64,000 nucleotides of DNA, taken from the NCBI GenBank assembly GCA_016704325.1, contig JADJAG010000001.1, forward strand, positions 186,001 to 250,000. Direction: 5' to 3'. The stretch is from Chitinophagaceae bacterium (GTDB lineage: Bacteria > Bacteroidota > Bacteroidia > Chitinophagales > UBA10324). Made by a program: the position numbers and the translations under genes. The notes under the pieces were generated by a model. The model was given only the letters and a program-made list of their open reading frames with translations. It searched no databases and was not told where the DNA came from. Below are positions 9,301 through 18,288 of the stretch, one piece after another (position 1 is the stretch's first letter; every line of letters begins with the position of its first letter).

Positions 9301-10569
9301 TTAAAATTCACGTTTAGGATCAAACGCCTCCATGTTATCAGCCACTTTTCTGAGGAATGATCCTCCAAGAGCGCCATCAACAATTCGGTGGTCGTATGAC
9401 AGGGAAAGGAACATCATATGCCGGATGGCGATCACATCTCCCTGTGAAGTTTCAAGCACAGCCGGTTTTTTCTTAATAGCTCCGGTGGCCATAATGGCTA
9501 CCTGGGGCTGATTGATAATAGGAGTACCCATCAGGTTACCAAAAGTGCCAACATTCGTAAGCGTGAACGTGCCACCTTCTATTTCTGTAGGCTTTAATTG
9601 TCCCGCACGTGCACGTCTTGCCAGGTCGTTCACTTCCTTGGTTAATCCTACCAGGTTTTTGGTATCTGCATTCTTAATAACAGGCACAATCAGGTTACCG
9701 CTTGGCATAGCAGCCGCCATGCCGATATTGATATCCTTTTTGCGGATAATCTGTGTGCCATTAACTGAAGAATTCACCAGTGGGTATTCTTTAAGCGCTT
9801 TTACCACTGCTTCAATAAATAAAGGGGTAAACGTGATCTTTTCTCCTTCCCGCTTTTCAAAGGCTGATTTAATCCTTTCGCGCCACAATACGAGGTTGGT
9901 AACATCTGCTTCCACAAATGAAGTGACATGTGCGGAAGTACGTTTGCTCATCACCATATGATCAGCAATCAGCTTGCGCATCCGATCCATCTCAATGATC
10001 TCTACATTACCTCCAACATTTATGACCGGTGCAACTGGTTCAACCGGCTTTTCTATTTCCGGAGCAACAGCTTGGATGCTCTCTGCGCCACCTTTTTGTA
10101 CGAATGCAAGAATATCCCTTTTAGTTACCCTGCCTCCTTCACCGGTACCCGGAATAGTATCCAGCACACTCATTGAAATACCTTCGCTTCGGGCAATATT
10201 CAATACAAGAGGAGAGTAGAAACGGGCTTCGTTTGAAACAGGTTTTGAATCCGTCTTTATCGGCGATTTAACTTCTGCTGTTTTAGGCATTTCCGGGACA
10301 ACTGCCACAGGCTTTATTGCCGCTGCTGCATCAGTTTCCAATATGGCAATCACTTTGCCAACCGGCACTACATCGTTTACCTGGTAAAGAATTTTAGCGA
10401 GTTTTCCGGCATGTGTGGAAGGAACCTCAGAATCAACTTTATCTGTAGCAATTTCCAACACCGGTTCATCTACAGCTACGGGATCACCTACATTTTTCAG
10501 CCACTTCAAAATTGTGGCTTCCATAATACTTTCACCCATTTTAGGCATTATCAGTTCCACTTCAGCCAT
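9301..10569 (-). CDS. Dihydrolipoamide acyltransferase (2-oxoacid dehydrogenase E2)
   Basis: The E2 core of a 2-oxoacid dehydrogenase complex transfers an acyl group from lipoate to CoA. Of 422 residues, 1-78 form a single lipoyl domain with the lipoyl-lysine Lys44 in ATDKVDSEVP. Residues about 117-158 form the peripheral subunit-binding domain, ending GRVTKRDILAF. The catalytic acyltransferase domain runs from about 195 to the end, with active-site His394 in DHRIVDG. ATG 10569 starts exactly at the lipoyl domain (MAEVELIMPKMGES); the frame upstream is not protein-like. One lipoyl domain fits branched-chain or 2-oxoglutarate type as well as pyruvate. E1 and E3 genes are not adjacent, so the substrate stays open. 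Confidence 0.9.
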   Translation of the reverse strand: MAEVELIMPKMGESIMEATILKWLKNVGDPVAVDEPVLEIATDKVDSEVPSTHAGKLAKILYQVNDVVPVGKVIAILETDAAAAIKPVAVVPEMPKTAEVKSPIKTDSKPVSNEARFYSPLVLNIARSEGISMSVLDTIPGTGEGGRVTKRDILAFVQKGGAESIQAVAPEIEKPVEPVAPVINVGGNVEIIEMDRMRKLIADHMVMSKRTSAHVTSFVEADVTNLVLWRERIKSAFEKREGEKITFTPLFIEAVVKALKEYPLVNSSVNGTQIIRKKDINIGMAAAMPSGNLIVPVIKNADTKNLVGLTKEVNDLARRARAGQLKPTEIEGGTFTLTNVGTFGNLMGTPIINQPQVAIMATGAIKKKPAVLETSQGDVIAIRHMMFLSLSYDHRIVDGALGGSFLRKVADNMEAFDPKREF

Positions 10570-10824
10570 AGCATTGATTGATTTTTTTGTAATGCTCAAA
10601 TGTAAAGCGAAAGAGGGGATTAAGCAAACACCCATTGGCTGCAGAAAAATGGACGGGAAAAATGCCATTGAAATTTTTGCCCTTGAAATCTAGTGGATAC
10701 TAATAAAGCTTTTAGCTATTGTTACTGTTTAAGATAGGATTGAGATGTAGGATTTAGGGATTTTCTGCAGTAGCGGATGGGAAAATTTCTAAACCAGCAG
10801 ACCTTTATTCAGCCATTTATTTCC

Positions 10825-12084
10825 TCATGAATTCTTAAGAGTCCCTAACATAAACTTCCGCAAGAGGCTTAATGCATTGATGGCAGCTAAGTCCATATTT
10901 CTTTCACGATTTCCGGGGAAGTGAAAATGCCGGGTAACTGTTTTTTCACGATCTGCCACGGCAATCCAGGTTGTACCAACCGGCTTTTCCGGCGTTCCAC
11001 CATCAGGCCCGGCGATTCCGGAAACTGCAATTGCATAGTCTGTTTTCATAGCTGACAGCAGTCCTGTAACCATTTCGCGGACGGTTTCTTCACTAACAGC
11101 TCCTGATTTTTGAAGGGTTTCATCTCGTACTCCCAACACTTCTTTTTTCACCGTGTTTGAATAACTAACTACACTGCCATAGTAATATTCAGATGCTCCG
11201 GCTACAGATGCAAGCCGGTAGGCAATAAGTCCACCGGTACAACTTTCAGCAGTTGACAATGTCTTATGCCGGTCTAAAAGTATTTTCCCAACTACTGCTT
11301 CAAGTTTGTCATCATCATAACCCCAAATATATTCGCCGATTCTTTCATGGAGCCTTCCTGATAATTCATCGATGGTGTGTTGAAGCGTTGCCACATCATC
11401 ACCATGTGCGCTGATTCTTAGACGCACGGAGGAAAGGTAGGGCAGGTAGGCCAATTTAAAACCGGGTGGAAAGTCATTTTCAATGTCGCTGATTCTTTCT
11501 GCAAGCAGTGATTCTCCAATCCCCTGAGTCAGAATGGTTTTATGAATGATATGTGGTGTTTCAAACCGCTCAGTAAGTCGGGGCACTACAAAATCCTTCA
11601 TCATGAGTTTCATTTCCCAGGGCACACCGGGCATAGAGACAAAAACCTTTCCTTCTATATCGAACCACATACCTGGAGCAGTGCCATTGTAATTCTTTAT
11701 CGGAATACAATTGTCGGGCACTTCAGCCTGCCCGCGGTTGCTTTCAGGCATAGGCCGCTTAAACCGGTCAAAAAATCCTTTTACCATCTCATAAATTGCC
11801 TCATCAAACACCAGTGTACTGTTGAAGTATTCGCATAATGTATGCTTGGTGATATCGTCTTTTGTTGGGCCAAGTCCTCCTGTAATCAGAATAATATCAC
11901 TGATGGAACGGGCAGCATCTAAGGCCGATATGATCTCTTTTTTTTCATCTCCCACGGCAAACCTGCGGATTACATCAATACCCGATCTGCTCAATTCCTG
12001 ACCCATCCAGGCGGAGTTGGTGTCAATCACCTGACCAATTAATAATTCATCACCTATAGTGACTATAGTTGCATTTACCGACAT
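10825..12084 (-). CDS. cinA: CinA-like NMN deamidase / competence-damage protein
   Basis: A 419-residue two-domain CinA protein. The N-terminal MoaB/MPT-binding-like domain (about 4-170) begins ATIVTIGDELLIGQVIDTNS and has ITGGLGPTKDD. The C-terminal PncC-type nicotinamide-mononucleotide deamidase domain (about 255-415) has STAESCTGGLIAYRL and SGIAGPDGGTPEKPVGT. The pathway role is recycling of NMN to NaMN in NAD turnover. Length and domain order are standard. It is divergent from the DUF4197 gene across about 200 bp. Confidence 0.92.
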   Translation of the reverse strand: MSVNATIVTIGDELLIGQVIDTNSAWMGQELSRSGIDVIRRFAVGDEKKEIISALDAARSISDIILITGGLGPTKDDITKHTLCEYFNSTLVFDEAIYEMVKGFFDRFKRPMPESNRGQAEVPDNCIPIKNYNGTAPGMWFDIEGKVFVSMPGVPWEMKLMMKDFVVPRLTERFETPHIIHKTILTQGIGESLLAERISDIENDFPPGFKLAYLPYLSSVRLRISAHGDDVATLQHTIDELSGRLHERIGEYIWGYDDDKLEAVVGKILLDRHKTLSTAESCTGGLIAYRLASVAGASEYYYGSVVSYSNTVKKEVLGVRDETLQKSGAVSEETVREMVTGLLSAMKTDYAIAVSGIAGPDGGTPEKPVGTTWIAVADREKTVTRHFHFPGNRERNMDLAAINALSLLRKFMLGTLKNS

Positions 12085-12290
12085 AATCTGGTGGCTTTTA
12101 GGAGCATGATACTTTTAAAGGTATTAGATCAAGGTATAAACAGGCTTTTATAATGGCACCCCGAAATTACAATTCAAAGCGAGAATCCACAGTTGGGTAA
12201 ACTTGTTCAGCATTAATTTATTCCAGCTGATTCAGGCAATCAAATACATTTGGCATGATTTTGATAATTTAAACGCCAAATCCAAAATTG

Positions 12291-13019
12291 ATGAAGCACA
12301 TTCTTGTTCTACTTAGTATTGTTGTTACTTATTTTTCAACGGAAGCACAGATAAGCCGACCTTCCGGCAGCACTACAGGCTCAACAACAACTGTCAGCAA
12401 TCCATTGACAGGAACAGGTAATGAAACCCTTGTTTCAGGTTTAAAAGAGGCACTTTCCGTGAGTGCGATAAAGAGTGCAGATATCCTTTCTGCAACCAAT
12501 GGTTTTTTTGGAAACCAGGCGATAAAAATATTGATGCCTCCGGAAGCAAAAGCGGTAGAAAGCAAGCTGCGTTCATTTGGCCTTGGAAGTGAAGTCGACA
12601 AAATGCTTTTAACAATGAACCGTGCTGCAGAAGAAGCAGCAAAAGATGCCGCACCTATTTTCCTGGATGCCATTAAAGGAATGTCAGTAAATGATGCAGT
12701 GGCCTTAGTAACCGGACCCAACGATGCCGCCACACAATACCTCAGAAAATCTACCTCTGCCCAGCTTACAGAGAAATTTACACCGGTAATTGACAAGGCA
12801 CTCGATAAAACAGAAGCTACAAAGTATTGGTCAGATGTATTTACAACGTATAATAAGCTACCCTTTGCCACACCAATAAATCCTGACCTTGAAAAGTATG
12901 TAACAGAAAAAGCATTGGACGGATTATTTTATACCATGGCTCAACAGGAGGCACAGATCAGGAAAGATCCGGCTGCTACGGCAAATTCATTGATTCAGTC
13001 TGTATTTGGAAAGAAGTAA
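12291..13019 (+). CDS. DUF4197 family exported protein
   Basis: A 242-residue protein with a signal peptide (MKHILVLLSIVVTYFSTEAQ), a Ser/Thr-rich linker and a helical DUF4197 domain from about residue 45 to the end. Family segments seen include LKEALSVSAIKSADIL, FLDAIKGMSVNDA and KALDGLFYTMAQQEA. No biochemical function is established for DUF4197. ATG 12291 is preferred to the in-frame TTG three bases upstream. It is convergent with lptD, with 130 bp and no clear terminator between. Confidence 0.82.
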   Translation: MKHILVLLSIVVTYFSTEAQISRPSGSTTGSTTTVSNPLTGTGNETLVSGLKEALSVSAIKSADILSATNGFFGNQAIKILMPPEAKAVESKLRSFGLGSEVDKMLLTMNRAAEEAAKDAAPIFLDAIKGMSVNDAVALVTGPNDAATQYLRKSTSAQLTEKFTPVIDKALDKTEATKYWSDVFTTYNKLPFATPINPDLEKYVTEKALDGLFYTMAQQEAQIRKDPAATANSLIQSVFGKK

Positions 13020-13149
13020 AGCTCAATTGAAAAAGAGCATGCAGCATGATCATTATAGCATCAATAACTGATTTTTCAGAAGAATGATATCTAATGCACG
13101 ATGAACTCTTTAGTAAATCAGCGAGGATTATATCATCTCGAATTATACT

Positions 13150-15753
13150 TTAGAATTCATTCCAGTCGCTTCGCTTTGGCAACTTCAGATCCTGGAGTAC
13201 AGACGCTTTTACACGCAGTACGAAACTATAGCTTGGCCTGACTCCGAAAGGAACCCATTGGATGCTCATCTCCCAACAATGCAGGTCGCGATAGATACCA
13301 AGTGAGGCAGTAGGAAACTCTTTGTTTACAAAGTCATAGGATGTGCTTGCGGTGAGTTTCCAGTTCTTGGTCAGGTTTAGTCCGCCGCTAATATTCAATG
13401 TTTGCGTAAAGGTGAGAGAATCATCACCGGCTTCTGAGTTAACCGATTGCAGGAACAAACTGTAAGAAAGTGCAAGATTCCAGGGTACATCAAAACTGAT
13501 GTATTCACCGGTTGAATAAGAAAGGTAATCACGTTGTAAGTCTGTGAGTTCAGTGGTAGTGCCTTTCTTTGATTGAAAGGATGTGCCCACACTCAGGTTG
13601 GCATTGGTAAGCCGTGCAAGGCGGTTATTTACATTCCATTCAAACTGGTTAAGTCTCCGGCCATTGGAATCGGCAATGTATGGATCAAACCGGGAGCCGA
13701 AATTGATATCAAATTTATCAAAAAGCTTTGTACGGCCTGAAATTGAAATCACAGAAAGATTTAACGAATCCGCGGCAAGATTGTAAGAACCACCCAGGTT
13801 CAAAGCATCCAGCAGTTTCACTTTCCTGGTTTGTTGCAGGGTATCCTTCTTTGAAAAAACCTTCATCTCCAGGTTATTCGCAAGCGAGAAGTTGATACTC
13901 CCTGATTTGCCCTGGCCTGGTCCTCCATAAATGGTATTTCCGAAAATGGAGTAGCGTTGCGTAGCGCCTTCCTCATTAATTTGTACCGTCTTATAAGTAT
14001 TCCATTGCGGCTCACTGAAATCGGGATGATAGGACAGGCCTATGCTTGGTGTTATCACGTGGCGAATGGCTTGCAGTTTGCCTTTTTTAAACTTCACAAT
14101 ACCATAAACCCTGGTGGAGCTGCTGACTGAAAAATTGAAATCACGTGTCGTAGCAAAGCCCTGAATGGTATCATAATCAATCGTTGATGTTTCAGGGTCC
14201 CAGTTTTGACGCGTGGTTTGCAGCGACCAGATTTCACTGTAATTAAAGCCTGGTGTTACTGTCAGGAATTTGAAAACCTGGAAAGGAGCGCTCACCGGTA
14301 TATTATGGCGGAAACCGGTTTCGAGGTTTTGAAAGGTTGAAGGTGAAAAAAACAAAGAATCCGCATTCGAAACCTGGTTCTCTGCATTCATGCTATAAGA
14401 GAACCCAATCTTTTCATACCATTTTTCACTGCCAATAGCCAGCGGCCTCCTGAAAGGATAGATCGTATTCATGTTAAAAGCAAAAGTGGGTAATGATACA
14501 TTCACAAGATGTGTCAAAGTACTCTGTGTATGATCTGCTGAAATGGTGAAGTTGAAAGGCGAATAGGGGATAGTCTGTGAATAAGAAATGGAAGACTGGT
14601 AGGTGTTGTTAAGGTAATTGAAATTAGTATTGGAAGCAAAGAGCTGGTTGAATCCTGATGTTCCGAAATTCACCGTTGCGCTGAATCGGCTGTTCGGGCG
14701 CGCTTTGCCATCCTGGTTATATCGGGCGGCTACATTAAATTGTTTATTCGACGTGTAATCATTTAGCTCCGTACTGAATGAACGCTCATTGGCAAAGGTC
14801 ATGCGCATATCGCCGTTAAACTTATAACGTTTGTTGAAACGGCTGGCAGCACTGGCCTTCCAGGAACCTTTGGAGTAAATATCGGCTGTGAGGGCAAGAT
14901 CTACATTGTCGCTGATACCAAAATAATATCCGCCGTTCCTCAGGAAGAACCCCCTGTTCTTATCCTCACCATATTCAGGAAAGATGATGCCCGATTTTCG
15001 TTTTGCATTGAGTGGAAAAATTCCAAAGGGCAGAAACAACGGTGTTGGCACATCGGCCACTACCAGGTTGGCAGGGCCTGAAACAATCGATTTGCCGGGA
15101 TTGATTTTAATTTTTGATGAACCGATGTAGAAATGAGGATGGTCAAGGTTACAAGTGGTGTATATGTTATGACTCCCAAACAATACATCATCCGGCATTC
15201 GTTTCACCACTTCACTTCTTACAAATCCTTCATCTTCCTGCGTCAGAATCTCACTGATCTTGCCCTTATTTGTTTTGAAATTATAGTAGATCTTATTTGC
15301 ATCATAGTGACGGTCCCCCTGCTCAAACGAAGGCCGATTAATAGTTTTACCGGTGCTGTCTTTTCTGCCAATAGCGAATACAATGTTGTTTTTCCAGTCA
15401 AAAACAATGGAATCAGCTTTAAGCGTTATGTCTTTGTAAGTCACCTGCGCATCGCCTACAAGATGAACACGCTGATTCGAGATATCATACCAGATCGAAT
15501 CCCTGGCTGCATAAGTCACCTTCGCATCAAGTCCGTCTTTTGATTCTTTAACATTGCGCTGTAGTGATGTATCGGATATGGAAGAATCCGGAAGTATTTG
15601 GAATGGTAAGGTGTCGGCAGGAAGTGTATCAGGCAGTGTTTCCGTAATAATCTGCGTAGTTGCATAGCTGCCGTTTGTGTCCCCATATGAGTACAGGGAA
15701 CACAGTATTAACAATAAAATGGGGAAACGTTGTAGGCTATATCTCTTTTTCAA
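13150..15753 (-). CDS. lptD: LPS-assembly outer membrane protein LptD
   Basis: A large outer-membrane protein of about 867 residues that inserts lipopolysaccharide into the outer leaflet. An OstA/LptA-like periplasmic domain comes first (VHLVGDAQVTYKDITLKADS, then NKIYYNFKTNKGKI). A long LptD beta-barrel follows (from about PTPLFLPFGIFPLNAKRKSG), with the C-terminus rich in strands. TTG 15753 gives a good signal peptide (KKRYSLQRFPILLLILCSL). The frame extends to ATG 15846, but that start would overlap the divergent amidase gene. A TAGTTTTG -7-like box for this strand is at 15798-15805. It opens the envelope block. Confidence 0.83.
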   Translation of the reverse strand: MKKRYSLQRFPILLLILCSLYSYGDTNGSYATTQIITETLPDTLPADTLPFQILPDSSISDTSLQRNVKESKDGLDAKVTYAARDSIWYDISNQRVHLVGDAQVTYKDITLKADSIVFDWKNNIVFAIGRKDSTGKTINRPSFEQGDRHYDANKIYYNFKTNKGKISEILTQEDEGFVRSEVVKRMPDDVLFGSHNIYTTCNLDHPHFYIGSSKIKINPGKSIVSGPANLVVADVPTPLFLPFGIFPLNAKRKSGIIFPEYGEDKNRGFFLRNGGYYFGISDNVDLALTADIYSKGSWKASAASRFNKRYKFNGDMRMTFANERSFSTELNDYTSNKQFNVAARYNQDGKARPNSRFSATVNFGTSGFNQLFASNTNFNYLNNTYQSSISYSQTIPYSPFNFTISADHTQSTLTHLVNVSLPTFAFNMNTIYPFRRPLAIGSEKWYEKIGFSYSMNAENQVSNADSLFFSPSTFQNLETGFRHNIPVSAPFQVFKFLTVTPGFNYSEIWSLQTTRQNWDPETSTIDYDTIQGFATTRDFNFSVSSSTRVYGIVKFKKGKLQAIRHVITPSIGLSYHPDFSEPQWNTYKTVQINEEGATQRYSIFGNTIYGGPGQGKSGSINFSLANNLEMKVFSKKDTLQQTRKVKLLDALNLGGSYNLAADSLNLSVISISGRTKLFDKFDINFGSRFDPYIADSNGRRLNQFEWNVNNRLARLTNANLSVGTSFQSKKGTTTELTDLQRDYLSYSTGEYISFDVPWNLALSYSLFLQSVNSEAGDDSLTFTQTLNISGGLNLTKNWKLTASTSYDFVNKEFPTASLGIYRDLHCWEMSIQWVPFGVRPSYSFVLRVKASVLQDLKLPKRSDWNEF

Positions 15754-15823
15754 AAAAATATCAGGTATAAATTTGCGTTTAATGCTGATTTTTGCAACAA
15801 AACTACTATAAAGCATTCCATTT

Positions 15824-16996
15824 GTGAAACGATCGATTCTTATCATGTTGCTTTTAAGCCTGTACTGCAGTACTGCGGCATTGGCGCAATCAGGCTCTGA
15901 TTACAAATTTAAAACCATTGTGCTCGATGCCGGTCATGGTGGGCACGACACCGGTTGCCGTGGAGCAATTGACAACGAGAAGAACGTAACGCTGGACATA
16001 GTCTTAAAATTGGGAGCACTCATCAAAAAAACGTATCCCGGAGTGAAAGTGATCTATACCCGTCAGACGGACACTTTCATTGAATTGTATGAACGTGCGA
16101 ACATCGCCAATAGGGCAAAAGCAGATTTATTTGTTTCCGTTCATTGTAATGCCAGCAAATCTACCTCTGCCTATGGTACGGAAACCTGGTTAATGGGACT
16201 GCATAAATCTGATGGCAACCTGGAAGTATCTAAGCGCGAGAATGATGTAATTATGCTGGAAGATAATTACCAGGAAAATTATGATGGCTTCGATCCTAAT
16301 TCGCCGGAGGGTTACATCATTCTTTCCATGAACCAGAATGCACATATTGATCAGAGTATCAACCTGGCATCTAAAGTGGAAGAAGAGTTTGTAAAAGACG
16401 GCCGCCAAACAAGGGGTGTCAAGCAGGCAGGATTTCTTGTGCTTTGGCGAACTACGATGCCGGCGATATTAATAGAGACCGGTTTTTTGACTAATCGGGA
16501 GGAAGAACGATACCTGGTTTCTGAGAAAGGAAAAAATGAAGTAGCCTCATCGATACTGCAGGCAGTAGCACTTTTTAAGGCGGAAGTAGAAAATGATTAT
16601 AGTCAGCTGGCCTTTGTTGAGGAACAAATTACCAATGCAGCCACAGATGCAAAAGCAGGGACACCACCTGATATTCCCCATGTTACAAATAGCCATTCAG
16701 AGGTGGCGGCTGCCGACAGCAATTTGAAAGTATCTGTAACTCCATCAGTCATATACAAAATACAGATCACAGCTTCCGAAAAAGCAATTGCTTTAAATGA
16801 TCCGCGCTTTGGAGGGACTAAGGATATCACAAATGATAAAAGTGAAAAAGGCGTAAACAGGTATGTTGTCGGAAATTACTCCGATCTGCAGGAAACACAA
16901 CATCGGTTAGCCTCGCTCCGTCAGAAAGGGTTTAAGGATGCATTTATTGTTGCTTATAAAGAAGGCAAGCGCATTCCGATGAATCAATTGCCTTAA
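15824..16996 (+). CDS. N-acetylmuramoyl-L-alanine amidase, secreted
   Basis: A 390-residue periplasmic peptidoglycan amidase (Amidase_3) that cleaves the MurNAc-L-Ala bond. A signal peptide (about 1-21, ending TAALAQ) precedes the catalytic domain. Zinc ligands His38 (DAGHGGHDTG), Glu52 and His107 (VSVHCNAS) and catalytic Glu218 (ILIETGFLTN) are all present. Residues about 310-385 resemble a SPOR-like domain (VIYKIQITAS, GVNRYVVGNYSDL), which would bind denuded septal glycan. The start is GTG 15824, divergent from lptD. The MCE gene follows after a spacer occupied by a mobile element. Confidence 0.9.
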   Translation: MKRSILIMLLLSLYCSTAALAQSGSDYKFKTIVLDAGHGGHDTGCRGAIDNEKNVTLDIVLKLGALIKKTYPGVKVIYTRQTDTFIELYERANIANRAKADLFVSVHCNASKSTSAYGTETWLMGLHKSDGNLEVSKRENDVIMLEDNYQENYDGFDPNSPEGYIILSMNQNAHIDQSINLASKVEEEFVKDGRQTRGVKQAGFLVLWRTTMPAILIETGFLTNREEERYLVSEKGKNEVASSILQAVALFKAEVENDYSQLAFVEEQITNAATDAKAGTPPDIPHVTNSHSEVAAADSNLKVSVTPSVIYKIQITASEKAIALNDPRFGGTKDITNDKSEKGVNRYVVGNYSDLQETQHRLASLRQKGFKDAFIVAYKEGKRIPMNQLP

Positions 16997-17014
16997 AGCA
17001 GACTCCCAATGAGA

Positions 17015-17240
17015 ATAAAAGCGGGTGTACGACAAATTGGATTTAGATTATTGGGTGTTGAAATTGAGTAGTGAGTATTGAGTATTTGAGAAAGTTAGTA
17101 AAGTAGCGTAGTTAATACAGAATTGAAACTGATCGGCTTCGCCGCAGCAATTTAACCATTTAGCAATTTAGCCATTTAACCATTTAACCCAGCAACTATT
17201 GCTTAACAAGTTGAACGAATTGTCATACACCCATAAAAGC
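17015..17240 (+). mobile_element. MITE-like element with TIRs and 8-bp target duplication
   Basis: A 210-bp non-coding element (17023-17232). Its left end GGGTGTACGACAAATT and right end GAATTGTCATACACCC are imperfect inverted repeats. Perfect direct repeats ATAAAAGC flank it (17015-17022 and 17233-17240), as expected for an 8-bp target-site duplication. Inside are TTGAGTA-type heptamers (about 17065-17090), GATCGGCTTCGCCG (17131-17144) and five octamers (17146-17185). The right-end block TGCTTAACAAGTTGAACG is shared with repeat copy 3. No transposase is encoded, so mobilisation in trans is inferred. It fills the 302-bp gap between the amidase and MCE genes. Confidence 0.85.
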
Positions 17241-17298
17241 TAATTAAAGCAGTTTGTTTTTTTAAGTCTTAATTTCGCAGTGTTAAAATAATATTCTT

Positions 17299-18264
17299 TT
17301 GAAATTATCAAACGAAGTAAAGGTAGGCGTACTGGCCACAATTGCAATCGTTTTGCTGGTCTTGGGGTTTAACCTGCTGCGTGGAAAAAATGTCTTCAGC
17401 CGCGACAACGTTTTTTATATCCGCTATGATGATGCAGGAGGTGTGTCGCCTGCCGGTTCTGTACTCTATAAGGGAATGAAAGTAGGACACGTAATTGATA
17501 TCAAACTTGCTGACGATGCCTCCGGAAAAATTGTGGTGGCAATTGCCATTGACCGTGAGGTAAGAATCCCGAAAGGATCTACCGCCACTGTAATTAGTCC
17601 GGATATAATTAGTCCTAAAGCAATTCTGTTGGAATTTACAACTGCAACAGCGTATTATGTCGACCATGATACACTGGTAGCAAAAATTTCAAGGAAAGGT
17701 TTGGAGGAAGTGCAGACAAAAGCTGAAGCTTTGATTGTATCGCTCGATTCGGCGATCAATTCCATCTCCAGCATATTTAACAGCGAAACGAGATTGAATC
17801 TTCAAAAGAGCATAAAAAGCATACAGACCACTTTAATTACACTGGACAGGGCAACTACTAAGGTAGATGTAATGCTCAATGATAATGTGAGCAGGCTTGA
17901 TCGTATTTTTGCGAACATCGAATCCATTACCGCGAATCTCAATCAAAACCATGATGAGATTAATACCATTTTATCCAACCTAGCCACAATCAGCGACACG
18001 CTTAGGCAAAGTGAAATAAGTGCTACCATTCAACAGGCTAAGGAAACCCTGGAAGAGCTAAGTGTCGTGATAGAGAAAATTAATTCAGGTGAAGGATCAT
18101 TAGGATTACTGGTCAATGATGATAAGCTTTATAATAACCTCGAAACTTCTTCAAAATCACTGGATTCCCTGCTGGTAGATTTTAAAAACAACCCTGACCG
18201 GTATGTTCAGGTTTCCGTATTCGGAAAGAAAGACAAATCCACAAAAGATTCTAAAAAAAAGTGA
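17299..18264 (+). CDS. MCE (MlaD-family) lipid-transport protein
   Basis: A 321-residue protein with one N-terminal transmembrane anchor (VGVLATIAIVLLVLGFNLL, about 8-26) followed by one MCE domain (about 38-115, FYIRYDDAGGVSPAGSVLYK and KGMKVGHVIDIKL). The C-terminal half is long and coiled-coil-like (about 130-300). MCE proteins bind phospholipid and bridge the envelope; this one resembles the substrate-binding subunit of a Mla-type transporter. The permease and ATPase are not adjacent. The start codon is TTG 17299. The stop is 25 bp before the OstA-like gene, probably the same operon. Confidence 0.82.
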   Translation: MKLSNEVKVGVLATIAIVLLVLGFNLLRGKNVFSRDNVFYIRYDDAGGVSPAGSVLYKGMKVGHVIDIKLADDASGKIVVAIAIDREVRIPKGSTATVISPDIISPKAILLEFTTATAYYVDHDTLVAKISRKGLEEVQTKAEALIVSLDSAINSISSIFNSETRLNLQKSIKSIQTTLITLDRATTKVDVMLNDNVSRLDRIFANIESITANLNQNHDEINTILSNLATISDTLRQSEISATIQQAKETLEELSVVIEKINSGEGSLGLLVNDDKLYNNLETSSKSLDSLLVDFKNNPDRYVQVSVFGKKDKSTKDSKKK

Positions 18265-18288
18265 TGGGGCTGCTTCATTGCTCCTGAT

